The notes: a model not told the origin generated them from the sequence alone. A stretch of 64,000 nucleotides of DNA from Bradyrhizobium genosp. SA-3 (GCF_004212635.1 NZ_PSRT01000001.1:1-64000); one strand, 5' to 3'; positions 54,125-63,468 are shown, counted from the stretch's first letter. Program-made: numbers and translations.

Positions 54125-56093
54125 TCAGGCCACGACCTTGGCCCCGGCGCTGTCGAGGCGCAGCTGTTCCTTGACGAGATAGTCGCCGATCGCGTCGCCC
54201 GGCATGGGCTTTGCGAAATAATAACCCTGGATGAAGTCGCATCCCAGGCGGCGCAGGGTATCGAGCTGAGCACGAGTCTCGACACCCTCGACGACGCAGG
54301 CGATCTCCATGTCGTCGCACAGGCCCGTGAGCGACTTGATGATCTTGTAGCTCACGGGATTGTCGTTGATGTCGGCGACGAAACTCCGGTCGACCTTGAT
54401 CTTGTCGAGCGGCAGCCGGTGCACGTGGCTGAGTGAGGAATAGCCGGTGCCGAAATCATCCAGCGAAATGCCGCAGCCCATCGCCTTCAGCGTCGCGATC
54501 GACTGCTGCGCGCGCACGAAGTCGAAAGTGACGGCGGTCTCGGTGATCTCGAAATCGATCCGGTGCGGCGGCAGCCCGCTCTTCTCGATGATGGCGATCA
54601 GCTGCAGGATGCCTTCGGCCGCGCAAACGTCGTGGGCAGAGAGGTTGAACGACAGGCGAATGTGGTCGGGCCAGGTCCTGGCGGTCGCGAGCGCGCGAAC
54701 CAGCAGCGCCTGCGTCAGCGGCCGGATCAGGCCGATGCGCTCGGCGGCCGGAATGAAATCGGCCGGCGAGACCAGGCCGAGGCGGGAGCTGTGCCAACGC
54801 GCCAGGACTTCGAAGCCGGCGGTGTGCTCGCTCATGGCGTCCACGATCGGCTGGAACACCAGGTCCATCTCGGTGCTGAAATCGGCACTGCGGAGCAAAT
54901 TCTCGATGACGCCGCGGCTGCGGATCTCGGCCTCCAGTTCGCTCGAGAAGATGACGGTGCGGCCGCGCAGATGGCGCTTGGCGTGATACAGCGAGTAGTC
55001 GGCGCATTCATAGAGCGCTTCCGACGTCGTCGCCGACTTCGGGAACAGCGCAAAACCAATCGAGCAGGACAGCCCGGTATGGGCGGTGTCGAGCTGGTAG
55101 GGCAGCTTGACATGGTTACCGATGCGCTCGCCGAGCCGCATCAGATCGGCATGATCGGGATCGCCGCACACGACGAGGCCGAACTCGTCGCCGCCGAGCC
55201 TTGCGAATTCCACGCGTCGCGGGCCAAAGCCTTCGCAGACTTCGCGGATGCGGCGGCCCGCCTCGATCAGGACGCGGTCGCCGACGGTATGGCCATAATT
55301 GTCGTTGATCGGCTTGAAGCCGTCGAGGTCGATGATCCCGACCGCGACGCGAACGCTCCTGCGCTCGGCATCGGTAAAGGCGCTCGACAGCTCGGCGAAG
55401 AAGCGGCGGCGGTTCGGCAGCTCGGTGAGGGAATCGAGATTGGCAAGGCGGAAGTTCTCGTCGGAGAGCGCCTGTGTCGCCGCCTGCTGCGCGAGCAGCG
55501 ACTTGCGGCTCGCGACGAGATCGGCGAAGTCGCGGTAGTAGATGAACAGCACCGTCACCATCGCGCCCGAGACACGTAGCGAAGAAGAACAGCACATAGG
55601 GCACGTCGACGATCAGCGTCACGATCAGCGCCGCCGAGCGTAGATGCATCAGCGAGAAGATGCAGCCGATCACGGTGACCGCCATGTAGAAGGCGACCTG
55701 GCTCTTGGCGAACGGATCGCCGTAGGGGTAGAGCGCGAAGGACCAGACGGTGAAGCCGGCGCCGATCGGCAGTGTCAGCCAGTTGGTGGCGCGCAGATTG
55801 CGCAGGATGTCGGCATCGCTGCGCACGAGGTGGCGCTGACGCAGCCACCAGAAAGTGCGCAAGCCCGCGAACACGGTCAGCAGGCTCGGCACGATCATCG
55901 TCAGCCAGTCCGGCGCCACGTTCACATACGTGTAGGCGACGGCGATCGTGTTGCTCATGAGGATGAAGTAGAGCAGCGGGACTTGCTTGGAGAAGGCGTC
56001 GAACTGCGCGCGCATCAGATCGGGGTTGTCGGCCGGGACGTGAAACAACCGTATTGCGGCGGCGAAATGAGACTTCAAATCGGCAACAGGCAT
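54125..56093 (-). pseudogene. Membrane GGDEF-EAL cyclic-di-GMP protein, frameshifted
   Basis: From ATG 56093 the first frame encodes an N-terminal membrane domain of five or six helices (about residues 30-185), ending ALIVTLIVDVPYVLFFFAT. Near 55570 the frame changes. The second frame continues SGAMVTVLFIYYRDFADLVASRK, a GGDEF domain with an intact RLGGDEFGLV, and an EAL domain with EVLARW (EAL-like), NLSAHD, EITET, DDFGTGYSSL and KVDRSFV. Both catalytic sites look complete, so a repaired protein of about 655 residues could make and degrade c-di-GMP. The span has one extra base. Confidence 0.85.
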
Positions 56094-56364
56094 TGAAATA
56101 CGAGCCCCGGATCCCTGAAAAATCGGGCGATCTTGCACGGCGCGGTTAAAGGACGCGTTAGATGGGGCTCGGCGCGACAGGGTGGCGCAGGTTGCATGCG
56201 GTCGCGAATTCTCCGGACGCGTGTTCTGGTCAGACCCTGTTAGGATATGTGGCGGCGGAGCCAGGCGCTTCTGGCGCTGACATGCCGCTCGCGGTTACGA
56301 GTTGCTAACCATGCGTATCGGCGCAGCACATTGCCGCACGTCGGCCGAAAGCGGTGCGAGACGC

Positions 56365-56640
56365 CTAGCGCCCGATCGTCACGCCGGCGGTCGAGCGCAT
56401 GGCGTCCCGGAGGCTCGTCGCGTTCATGTCGTCGAGAACCTGCCGCGTCAGCACGGTGGTCTGGCCGGGCGTGTTGAGGATCGTCTCGCCGCGCGAGGAA
56501 GAGAGCCGATCGGCCTTGTAGGGCGTGACCGGATCGGTGGCAGGAGCGGTCGCATGACGTGGCCGTTTGCCCGCGGCCAAAGCGGGCTGCGAGATGCAGA
56601 AGGCGGCGATCAGGATCAGAGACAATGACCTTGCGCGCAT
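56365..56640 (-). pseudogene. Truncated TonB-dependent receptor (signal and plug start only)
   Basis: A 91-residue frame. The signal peptide MRARSLSLILIAAFCISQPALA is followed by a short linker and SSRGETILNTPGQTTVLTRQ then VLDDMNATSLRDAMRSTAGVTIGR, which is the start of a siderophore-receptor plug domain. A stop follows and no barrel is encoded downstream. It is probably a relic of a receptor gene, although the short protein could still be exported. Confidence 0.65.
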
Positions 56641-56703
56641 ATGCGATCTCCCATGTCGGGACATCAACCTAGCACATCGCACCGGTGGCCGCAGAAGAAA
56701 GGA

Positions 56704-58044
56704 TCAGGCGAGAGCGGCCTGAAGTTCCCGCACCGGCTCGCGGGCGCGGTCGTGTTTCCCGGGCTCGGCGAGCCGGGTGAAACTGCGCTGGCTCGCAAGC
56801 GCAGGCGCCTCGACGATGACGCCCTCGCAGACGATCTGCCCGCCGAGTATCTTGAATTCCAGCTTGTCGTAGCGCGGCATCGTTTCGCCGGGCGCGGGCG
56901 GCAGCAGTCCGACACTGCCCTGGATGTTGAGCGTGGCGTCGCCGGTGCCGTGCAGGCGCGGATTCCACATCCTGATCCCGGTCTCGGCCCAGCGCTGCCG
57001 GATCAGCGCTGCGCGGTCGGTGGGCTCTGCGACCTTTGGCCGAGGCTTCCGCGTGCTGGGTGTCTTCGGAGCGGGAGACTCGAGGATCGGCTCCGGCGCG
57101 ACATCCGTGACGACGCTCGGTGTGTTGGCGGAGGCGTCCGCTGCGATGATCGTTGCGACAAGCGCGGAATCGCTGGCGAAGCCGGGCTCGATCTCTACGG
57201 CGACACTGGGAGACGGAGCCCTGTCGATGCTGCCCTCGGCATGCTTCGCCGAGACTTCGCTATCGGCAAGCGCGTCGACACGCGAGTCGTCTACGACGGC
57301 TAGCTCAACATCCCCTGGGTGGCCGGTGGAAGTGTCATCGTTGATGATGAGAACGGGTGTGTCAGCCGAGGCAACCGCGACGTCGGCGGCCGCGACCGGC
57401 GCCTCCTCCGCGATGGGTCCGACGTTGGCCCGGAGTTCGCAAGCTGGATTGCTGCTGATGAGGGGCTCAGGAACATCGACCGGCTCGACCTCGACGGCGG
57501 CTGCGACCGCTGCCTCTTCCACGACGGCGGGTTCAATCCTTGCCGGGAGATCTGCGGGCGGATCGTTGCTGATGAGTTCAGGTGCATCAACCGGCTCGCT
57601 CTCGGTCGACGAGACCGCAACCTCTTCGACGACGCCCGGTTCGACGTCTGCCGGCATCTCCAGGGGTGGATGGTCGCTGATGTCGATATCGATTGGCGCT
57701 GCCGATGTGCTTTCCGCGATGACAGTGTCGTTCCCTGCGACCGGAATCGTGACCGCGATCTCGGTATCGCTGCAGCACGAAGCGGTGCTGAGACCGGTGT
57801 CGAGAGACGGAGCTGCTTCTGCAATGTCGGTGGTGACGGCGAGTGAATCGCTTGCGGCACTCGGTGCGACGTCGACACTGCCGCTGTGCGGCAGGGGCCG
57901 AAGCCGGGTGAACGCCCATTTCACCGCAGGGATGCGGCGCAGCAACGATATCAGTCTCGAAAGCACTGGGAGTTGTCCAAGAGGTACTCGGCGTAAGGCA
58001 ATCGCTGATTCGTCAGCAATGTGAAAAACTGCCCCGGCCGTCAC
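56704..58044 (-). CDS. Low-complexity Val/Ala/Glu/Asp/Ser-rich hypothetical protein
   Basis: A 446-residue protein in three parts. The N-terminus is basic-hydrophobic (PVLSRLISLLRRIPAVKWAFTRLRPLPH). A long acidic low-complexity stretch of about 280 residues has repeated units such as EPVDAPELISNDPPADLPARI and EPVDVPEPLISSNPA. The C-terminal part is more ordered, from about residue 345 (RAALIRQRWAETGIRMWNP, GTGDATLNIQGSVGLLPPAPG, YDKLEFKILGGQIVCEG). No family is recognised. The steady codon-position bias and few stops on its strand support a real gene. Confidence 0.65.
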   Translation of the reverse strand: MTAGAVFHIADESAIALRRVPLGQLPVLSRLISLLRRIPAVKWAFTRLRPLPHSGSVDVAPSAASDSLAVTTDIAEAAPSLDTGLSTASCCSDTEIAVTIPVAGNDTVIAESTSAAPIDIDISDHPPLEMPADVEPGVVEEVAVSSTESEPVDAPELISNDPPADLPARIEPAVVEEAAVAAAVEVEPVDVPEPLISSNPACELRANVGPIAEEAPVAAADVAVASADTPVLIINDDTSTGHPGDVELAVVDDSRVDALADSEVSAKHAEGSIDRAPSPSVAVEIEPGFASDSALVATIIAADASANTPSVVTDVAPEPILESPAPKTPSTRKPRPKVAEPTDRAALIRQRWAETGIRMWNPRLHGTGDATLNIQGSVGLLPPAPGETMPRYDKLEFKILGGQIVCEGVIVEAPALASQRSFTRLAEPGKHDRAREPVRELQAALA

Positions 58045-58266
58045 ACCGATGTCAATCTAGGTGGGACCAATTGCAGAACATCCGTGCACCATCGTGCGCG
58101 TTGCGCGATCGTCTGACGACGTCCCAGCTCAGTTGGAAGAGCAAATTCCGAAGCGGACGCGTGCGAATTGCGGTGGTTAGCGATCGGCGTGAGCGGGGGG
58201 CTCGCGCTTGGCAGCGAACCCCCAGAAATCTTCAAGCTGCGTGCAGCTGCAACGTCTTCTCTCGCG

Positions 58267-58560
58267 CTATTTCCCGCCGGAGCCCGCACCGCCGCCAGAA
58301 CCCGCACCGCCGCCGGCCTGGTTGCCCATGTTATTCGTATTGGTGCCGCCTGCGGATGGCGACTGTGCGCCCTTGCTGTCGCTGGCCTCGTTCTGCATGT
58401 TCGATGCGCGGCCCGTCGTCATACCTTTGGTCGCGGGGCCACGCGATGAGGGACCGACCTCGCCCTGACTGGATGCGCCTGGAGCGGGTTGTGTCTGCGC
58501 GAAGGCACTACCGGTCGCCAGCGCCATGATGCACGCGGATGCCAACATGAACTTCTTCAT
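58267..58560 (-). CDS. Small secreted Gly/Ser/Asn-rich protein
   Basis: A 97-residue protein. The signal peptide MKKFMLASACIMALATGSAFA is followed by QTQPAPGASSQGEVGPSSRG and a C-terminus of GG, GAG and GSGG repeats. The start has a GGGAGA ribosome site. Small periplasmic proteins of this kind are common in Bradyrhizobium and unassigned. It is divergent from the tungstate-binding-protein gene. Confidence 0.72.
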   Translation of the reverse strand: MKKFMLASACIMALATGSAFAQTQPAPGASSQGEVGPSSRGPATKGMTTGRASNMQNEASDSKGAQSPSAGGTNTNNMGNQAGGGAGSGGGAGSGGK

Positions 58561-58719
58561 AGGATTCTCCCTTACTTTGCATCCCGGACAATCCGTCTGC
58601 GCCAGCGACGTTCCTGCCGATCTGTCGCCATCTCTTCAACTCTCTGCGGCCTAACGTCGGGGTTCCCGTCCTCATCGCCAGCGGCTATTCAGGACCGTCA
58701 TTGTTTTGAGGGACGACGC

Positions 58720-59529
58720 ATGAGGAAGATTGTCGCCATCGGAGCGGTTCTGCTCTGGTCCACCATCGCGTTCGCGCAGGATCGCACCATCACCGTGGCC
58801 TCGACGACGTCGACGGAACAGTCGGGGCTGTTCGGCTATCTGCTGCCGCTGTTCTCGAAGACCGAGGGCATCGAGGTGAAGGTCGTTGCCGTCGGCACCG
58901 GCCAGGCTCTCGACATCGGGCGGCGGGGCGATGCCGACGTGGTGTTCGTCCATGACAGGGCTGCCGAGGACAAGTTCATGGCCGAAGGCCAGGGCGTGAA
59001 GCGCTTCGACGTCATGTACAACGACTTCGTCATCGTCGGTCCCAAGAGCGATCCGGCGAAGATCGCCGGCGGCAAGGAAGTCACTGATGCGCTGCGCAAG
59101 ATTGCGGCTGCGAAAGCGCCGTTCATCTCGCGCGGCGACAAATCCGGCACCCATGCGGCCGAGCTGCGATTGTGGAAGGAAGCGGGTGTCGATATCGCAG
59201 CGGGCAAGGACGGCTGGTATCGGGAGATCGGCCAGGGCATGGGACCGGCGCTCAACATGGCCTCGTCGTCGAATGCCTATCTTCTGTCGGACCGCGGCAC
59301 CTGGCTCTCGTTCAAGAACAGGGGCGAACTTGCCATCCTGACCGAGGGCGACAAGCGACTGTTCAACCAGTATGGCGTCATGTTGGTGAATCCGGCAAAG
59401 CATCCGAACGTCAAGGCGAAGGACGGGCAGGCCTTCATCGACTGGCTCATCTCATCGAAGGGGCAGGATGCGATCGCAGGCTACAAGGTCGGCGGCGAGC
59501 AGCTATTTTTCCCCAACGCGTCCCACTAG
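58720..59529 (+). CDS. Tungstate-type ABC transporter binding protein (TupA-like)
   Basis: A 269-residue periplasmic protein. The signal MRKIVAIGAVLLWSTIAFAQ precedes ITVASTTSTEQSGLFGYLLP, whose TTST motif is typical of TupA oxyanion binding. FISRGDKSGTHAAELRLWKEAG is the second binding block. TupA takes tungstate (molybdate or phosphate-like relatives are alternatives). It is tail to tail with the permease gene and overlaps it by 27 bases, so the two are not in one operon. No ATPase gene is in view. Confidence 0.9.
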   Translation: MRKIVAIGAVLLWSTIAFAQDRTITVASTTSTEQSGLFGYLLPLFSKTEGIEVKVVAVGTGQALDIGRRGDADVVFVHDRAAEDKFMAEGQGVKRFDVMYNDFVIVGPKSDPAKIAGGKEVTDALRKIAAAKAPFISRGDKSGTHAAELRLWKEAGVDIAAGKDGWYREIGQGMGPALNMASSSNAYLLSDRGTWLSFKNRGELAILTEGDKRLFNQYGVMLVNPAKHPNVKAKDGQAFIDWLISSKGQDAIAGYKVGGEQLFFPNASH

Positions 59530-60201
59530 CAAGAATGCGATGGTCGACACCGCGACGCTGAGCGCGAGCAGGATCAGCCCGAGCCCCAACGCCAGCGGCA
59601 GGTCGCCCTTGCTGGTCTCCAGCGCGATCGCGGTCGTCATCGTGCGCGTGAAGCCGCGGATGTTGCCGCCAACGATGATGATGGCGCCGACTTCCGCGAT
59701 GGCGCGGCCGAAAGCCGCGAGAAAAGCCGTCAGCAGCGAGGTCCGGCCGAGTGCAAACAGCAGTGCCATGCTACGCAGGGTCGACAGTCCGTCGATCCGT
59801 GCCAGATCGCCATACTCCGCCCACAGCAGGCTGGCCGGACGGTGCACCAGTGCCACCACGATCGGCGTCGCGAGCAGCGTCTGTGCGATCACCATGGCGG
59901 TCGGTGTGAACAATAATCCTCCCGCCCCGAGCGGGCCGGACCGCGACAGCAGGAGGTAGAGCGCGAGCCCGACCACGACCGGCGGAAGGCCGAGCAAGGC
60001 ATTGGTCAGGATGATGATGACCTGACGTCCGCGGAAGCGCGTGATCGCAAGCAGGGCGCCGAATGGTGCACCGATCAGCAGCGCGACGATGCTCGCGGTC
60101 AAGCTGACGCGCACCGACAAGGCGACGATGCCGAGCAGCTCGGCGTCGGCTTCGCCGATCAGCGTGAAGGCGGCACCGGTGGATCGTGCGAAATCGTTCA
60201 T
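59503..60201 (-). CDS. Tungstate-type ABC transporter permease (TupB-like)
   Basis: A 232-residue permease with about five or six membrane segments. It has the loop FGRAIAEVGAIIIVGGNIRGFTRTMTTAIALETSKGD, characteristic of TupB/ModB-like oxyanion permeases (EVG and GGNI). It is on the strand opposite tupA with overlapping 3' ends. Both normally lie in a tupABC run, so a local inversion is likely. The ATPase may be elsewhere or lost. Confidence 0.9.
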   Translation of the reverse strand: MNDFARSTGAAFTLIGEADAELLGIVALSVRVSLTASIVALLIGAPFGALLAITRFRGRQVIIILTNALLGLPPVVVGLALYLLLSRSGPLGAGGLLFTPTAMVIAQTLLATPIVVALVHRPASLLWAEYGDLARIDGLSTLRSMALLFALGRTSLLTAFLAAFGRAIAEVGAIIIVGGNIRGFTRTMTTAIALETSKGDLPLALGLGLILLALSVAVSTIAFLLVGRVGEK

Positions 60202-60362
60202 CCGGCCGGGCGCTTCCGCGTCGGGCAGGATGCCTCGGGATCGTCGATGTCGCGCAATCGCATCACGGGTTGGTCTCTGCGAGTCTTTTTGACATCGACA
60301 GAATACTCGGACGAGACGATTTGGACAGGCGATTTAGCGGAAAATAACCGTCAAGCGCCGCG

Positions 60363-61067
60363 TTATGCAGGCTTTCCCGACGCGGTCTGGGCGGCGTTCG
60401 GCTTTACAGAGGCTCGGCTCCAAAGCCAGCGCGCCAGCACAACGGCAAGAACTGCCCCGACGAATTGAGCGGCGATGAAGCCTGGCACGTCTCGCGGGGC
60501 AATACCCGCGAACGTATCAGACAGCGCGCGAGCGATGGTGACCGCAGGATTGGCGAACGACGTGGATGACGTGAACCAGTAAGCCGAAGTAATATAAAGG
60601 CCGACGGCATAAGGAACGGCGGCGGGTGTCCGATGCCGGACGCCAAGGATCGTCGACAGCAGGCCGAAGGTCGCCACGGCCTCGGCCAACCATTGTCCGG
60701 TGCCGGCGCGTTCCGTGAGCGAGCGCTGGAGGACTGGAAGCTCGAACATCAGGTGTGCGATCTCAACCCCGGCGATGCCACCGACGACCTGAGCGATAAG
60801 ATAGATCGCGGCGTCCGTCCATGACATTTCGCCACGCCAAGCCAGAGCCAGCGTCACCGCTGGATTGAAATGCGCTCCCGAGATCGGAGCAAGCATCAGG
60901 ATCAGCACGACGAGGATTGCGCCCGTGGCAATCGTGTTGCACAGCAGTGCCAGCGCGACGTTTCCGCCGGCGAGCTTTTGCGCCATGATCCCCGAGCCGA
61001 CGACGGCGGCGAGCAGGAACGCCGTCCCAAGCGATTCGGCGAAGGCACGCTGTCCCAGGCCCGGCAT
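60363..61067 (-). CDS. Aquaglyceroporin in the arsenic operon (AqpS-like)
   Basis: A 234-residue MIP-family channel with six membrane helices and two NPA loops (GAHFNPAVTLA and SFANPAVTIAR). Its start overlaps the arsC stop by one base. In Sinorhizobium meliloti, AqpS takes the place of an arsenite pump and lets arsenite formed by ArsC flow out. The gene order here points to the same role. No ArsB or Acr3 is present in the window. Confidence 0.92.
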   Translation of the reverse strand: MPGLGQRAFAESLGTAFLLAAVVGSGIMAQKLAGGNVALALLCNTIATGAILVVLILMLAPISGAHFNPAVTLALAWRGEMSWTDAAIYLIAQVVGGIAGVEIAHLMFELPVLQRSLTERAGTGQWLAEAVATFGLLSTILGVRHRTPAAVPYAVGLYITSAYWFTSSTSFANPAVTIARALSDTFAGIAPRDVPGFIAAQFVGAVLAVVLARWLWSRASVKPNAAQTASGKPA

Positions 61068-61477
61068 CAGGCGCCGCGATCCAGCCTGACGCGCTCGCCG
61101 TCTTCCTTGACGAATTCGCCCTGTTGCGCCGGCAGCAGATCGAGCACGCGTTCGGAGGGGCGGCAGAGCCTGACGCCGTTCGGCGTCACCACGATCGGCC
61201 TGTTGATCAGGATTGGATGCGCCATCATGGCGTCGAGCAGCTGATCGTCGGTCAGCGCCGCGTTGTCGAGCCCAAGCTCCGCATAGGGCGCCGCCTTCTC
61301 GCGAACGGCCTCGCGCACCGAAATCCCCATGCGCGCGATGAGCTGCTGCAACAGCGCCCGCGATGGCGGCGTCTTCAGATATTCGATTACGTGCGGCTCG
61401 ATGCCGGCGTTCCGGATCATCGCCAGTGTGTTGCGCGAGGTGCCGCAATCGGGATTGTGATAGATGATCGCATCCAT
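61067..61477 (-). CDS. arsC: Glutaredoxin-dependent arsenate reductase ArsC
   Basis: A 136-residue ArsC with the catalytic Cys in YHNPDCGTSRNTLAMIRNAG near residue 11 and the three-Arg-type surface (RLCRPSERVLDLL). It reduces arsenate to arsenite using glutathione and glutaredoxin. The longer frame to 61834 reads through the arsI gene and is not used. It starts 17 bases after arsI and overlaps aqpS. Confidence 0.95.
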   Translation of the reverse strand: MDAIIYHNPDCGTSRNTLAMIRNAGIEPHVIEYLKTPPSRALLQQLIARMGISVREAVREKAAPYAELGLDNAALTDDQLLDAMMAHPILINRPIVVTPNGVRLCRPSERVLDLLPAQQGEFVKEDGERVRLDRGA

Positions 61478-61493
61478 GGTGGAGTCCTCGTGC

Positions 61494-61973
61494 TCAGCAG
61501 CACGCCTGCGACACGCTGGGCGCTGCCTGCGGCGCGCAGCAGGCCGATTGCTGCTCCTGCTTCTCGTGAGCGACCCGCGCCCGGTTCTCACCGCTGCCGT
61601 CACCGTAATCGGTGCTCTCGCCCGTGGTGTAGAAGGTTTCCCAGGCGATGCCGGCTGGATCATCAATCCAGGATTTTTCCGACTTGGCATAGCAGCAGGT
61701 GGTCTGCCCTTGCTCGACCACGTTGCCGCCGGCCTGGCGCAGCCGCGCATAGACTTCCTGGAGTTCCTCGCCGGTCTCGACCTGGATGCCGAGATGGTCA
61801 AGGCCAGCCGCGCGGCCACGCGTCGAGATCGCAAAATTCACGCGGGGGTCTTCCAGCATCCATTTGGCATAGTCGGATTTCACGACCGAGGGCTCGCTGG
61901 CGAACAAGGCCGAGTAGAACCCGATCGAATGGGAGAGATCCTTGACGGACACGTGAACGTGCAGGCGCTTCAT
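61494..61973 (-). CDS. arsI: ArsI-type C-As bond lyase / CadI-like VOC protein
   Basis: A 159-residue VOC-fold protein. KRLHVHVSVKDLSHSIGFYSALF opens it, LDHLGIQV provides a metal His, and the vicinal pair Cys93-Cys94 in GQTTCCYAKSEKSW is the As(III)-binding motif of ArsI. The C-terminus is Cys-rich (SACCAPQAAPSVSQACC). ArsI cleaves methyl- and aryl-arsenicals with Fe(II) and oxygen. CadI-type metal resistance is the alternative name for the family. It lies 11 bases after arsR. Confidence 0.88.
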   Translation of the reverse strand: MKRLHVHVSVKDLSHSIGFYSALFASEPSVVKSDYAKWMLEDPRVNFAISTRGRAAGLDHLGIQVETGEELQEVYARLRQAGGNVVEQGQTTCCYAKSEKSWIDDPAGIAWETFYTTGESTDYGDGSGENRARVAHEKQEQQSACCAPQAAPSVSQACC

Positions 61974-61984
61974 GGTCGGTCCTT

Positions 61985-62329
61985 TCAGGCTGGCACTTTG
62001 CCGCGCTTTCGCGCGGGTTTCGAAGGCGTGGCCGGAGCGCACGACACGCCGCCGCAGCAGTTCTCGGTCAGGAAACCGACGAGCGCGTTCATGGTCTCGA
62101 ACCGCGCCGCATAAATCATCGAGCGTCCCTCGCGCCGGACGGTCACGAGTCCGGCCGTCCGCAGCCGGTCGAAATGGAAGGTCAGCGTGTTGGGGGCGAG
62201 ATCCAGCGTTTCGGCAATCGCGCCGGCGGTCATGCCGTCGGGGCCGGCCTGCACCAGCAGGCGGAAGACGTCAAGACGATTGTCCTGTGCAAGCGCGGCG
62301 AGCGCCGCGACGGCATCGTTCGTTTCCAT
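61985..62329 (-). CDS. arsR: ArsR-family arsenic-responsive repressor
   Basis: A 114-residue ArsR/SmtB repressor. HTH: GAIAETLDLAPNTLTFHFDRLRTAGLV. The C-terminal ENCCGGVSC puts Cys at 91, 92 and 97, like the C-terminal arsenite site of AfArsR-type repressors rather than the alpha-3 Cys-x-Cys of the plasmid type. It is the first gene of arsR-arsI-arsC-aqpS. Its start codon is inside an inverted repeat that should be its own operator. Confidence 0.93.
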   Translation of the reverse strand: METNDAVAALAALAQDNRLDVFRLLVQAGPDGMTAGAIAETLDLAPNTLTFHFDRLRTAGLVTVRREGRSMIYAARFETMNALVGFLTENCCGGVSCAPATPSKPARKRGKVPA

Positions 62330-62348
62330 ATTTCAGCGATTATGGAAA
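62323..62348. promoter_or_regulatory. Probable ArsR operator over the arsR start
   Basis: A perfect 8-base inverted repeat, TTTCCATA at 62323-62330 and TATGGAAA at 62341-62348, with a 10-base spacer. The arsR ATG lies inside the left arm. The position suits autorepression of the ars operon. Confidence 0.65.
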
Positions 62349-62567
62349 TAATGAGCGGCTGTCAATCGGGATTGTGCTGGGTCTACCCCAATCTCGATTT
62401 GATGGTCGGTCGCCGTCCGTTCAGCGCTTGGCGCTTTATTCCCGCCTCGGATGCTTTATGGAAGGGGCACGATCAGGTCGCACCCGCCCGATGGGGGTGC
62501 TAGACCCTGGTGCAGGAACAACAGGGCTGGGCCGTCCTGGCCCCCCAAGAATGAAGGATGTGACGCA

Positions 62568-63419
62568 ATGATCCAAACCGTTGGCATCATCGGGGCAGGG
62601 ACCATGGGGAACGGCATCGCGCAGGTCTGCGCGGCGGCCGGGCTTTCGGTCGTGATGGTCGACATTTCCGATGCTGCGGTGAACCGCGGACTTTCGACCG
62701 TCGGCGGCAGTCTCGAGCGGCTGGTCAAGAAGGAGAAGATGTCGGCTGCCGATCGCGAGGCGACGCTCAAGCGCATCACCGGCACCACCGACCGGTCGAA
62801 GCTATCGGATTGCGACCTCGTCATCGAGGCGGCGACCGAGAACGAGGAGCTCAAGGTCAAGATCCTGAAGGATCTCTGCGCGACGCTGTCGCCGCGCACG
62901 CTGGTCGCGACCAACACCTCCTCGATCTCGATCACCAAGCTCGCCGCGGCAACCGATCGTCCCGACCGGTTCATCGGCATGCACTTCTTCAACCCCGTTC
63001 CGGTGATGGCGCTGCTCGAGCTCATCCGCGGCCTGCAGACCTCCAACGACACCCACGCCAAGGCGCTGGATTTCGCCAAGCGCGTCGGCAAGGTGGCGAT
63101 CACGGCCAAGAACAGCCCGGGCTTCGCGGTCAACCGCATCCTCTGTCCGATGATCAACGAAGCGATCTTCGCGCTCCAGGAAGGCATCGCGACGGCGGAA
63201 GAGATCGACGCCGGCATGAAGCTCGGCTGCAACCATCCGATCGGGCCGCTTGCGCTGGCCGATCTCGTCGGCCTCGACACCATGCTTTCGGTGATGGAGG
63301 TCTTTTACAAAGGCTTCAACGACCCCAAATACCGCCCAGCCCCTTTGCTCAAGGAAATGGTCGACGCTGGCCATCTCGGTCGCAAGACCGGGCAGGGCTT
63401 CTACATCTATAGCGCCTGA
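62568..63419 (+). CDS. 3-hydroxybutyryl-CoA dehydrogenase
   Basis: A 283-residue NAD(P)-dependent enzyme. [21 protein letters not shown] is the Rossmann motif, [11 protein letters not shown] and [12 protein letters not shown] are family blocks, the catalytic His is in [15 protein letters not shown], and [19 protein letters not shown] leads the dimerisation domain. It interconverts acetoacetyl-CoA and 3-hydroxybutyryl-CoA in butanoate/PHB and fatty acid metabolism. A stem-loop follows the stop. Confidence 0.96.
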   Translation: MIQTVGIIGAGTMGNGIAQVCAAAGLSVVMVDISDAAVNRGLSTVGGSLERLVKKEKMSAADREATLKRITGTTDRSKLSDCDLVIEAATENEELKVKILKDLCATLSPRTLVATNTSSISITKLAAATDRPDRFIGMHFFNPVPVMALLELIRGLQTSNDTHAKALDFAKRVGKVAITAKNSPGFAVNRILCPMINEAIFALQEGIATAEEIDAGMKLGCNHPIGPLALADLVGLDTMLSVMEVFYKGFNDPKYRPAPLLKEMVDAGHLGRKTGQGFYIYSA

Positions 63420-63429
63420 TGAAGGCAAC

Positions 63430-63456
63430 GGCGGCGGGCACTCAGCGTCCGCCGCC
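63430..63456 (+). terminator. Hairpin after the 3-hydroxybutyryl-CoA dehydrogenase gene
   Basis: GGCGGCGG at 63430-63437 pairs perfectly with CCGCCGCC at 63449-63456 around an 11-base loop, starting 11 bases after the stop codon. No clear T-run. Confidence 0.65.
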
Positions 63457-63468
63457 AGATCCCGCAAT

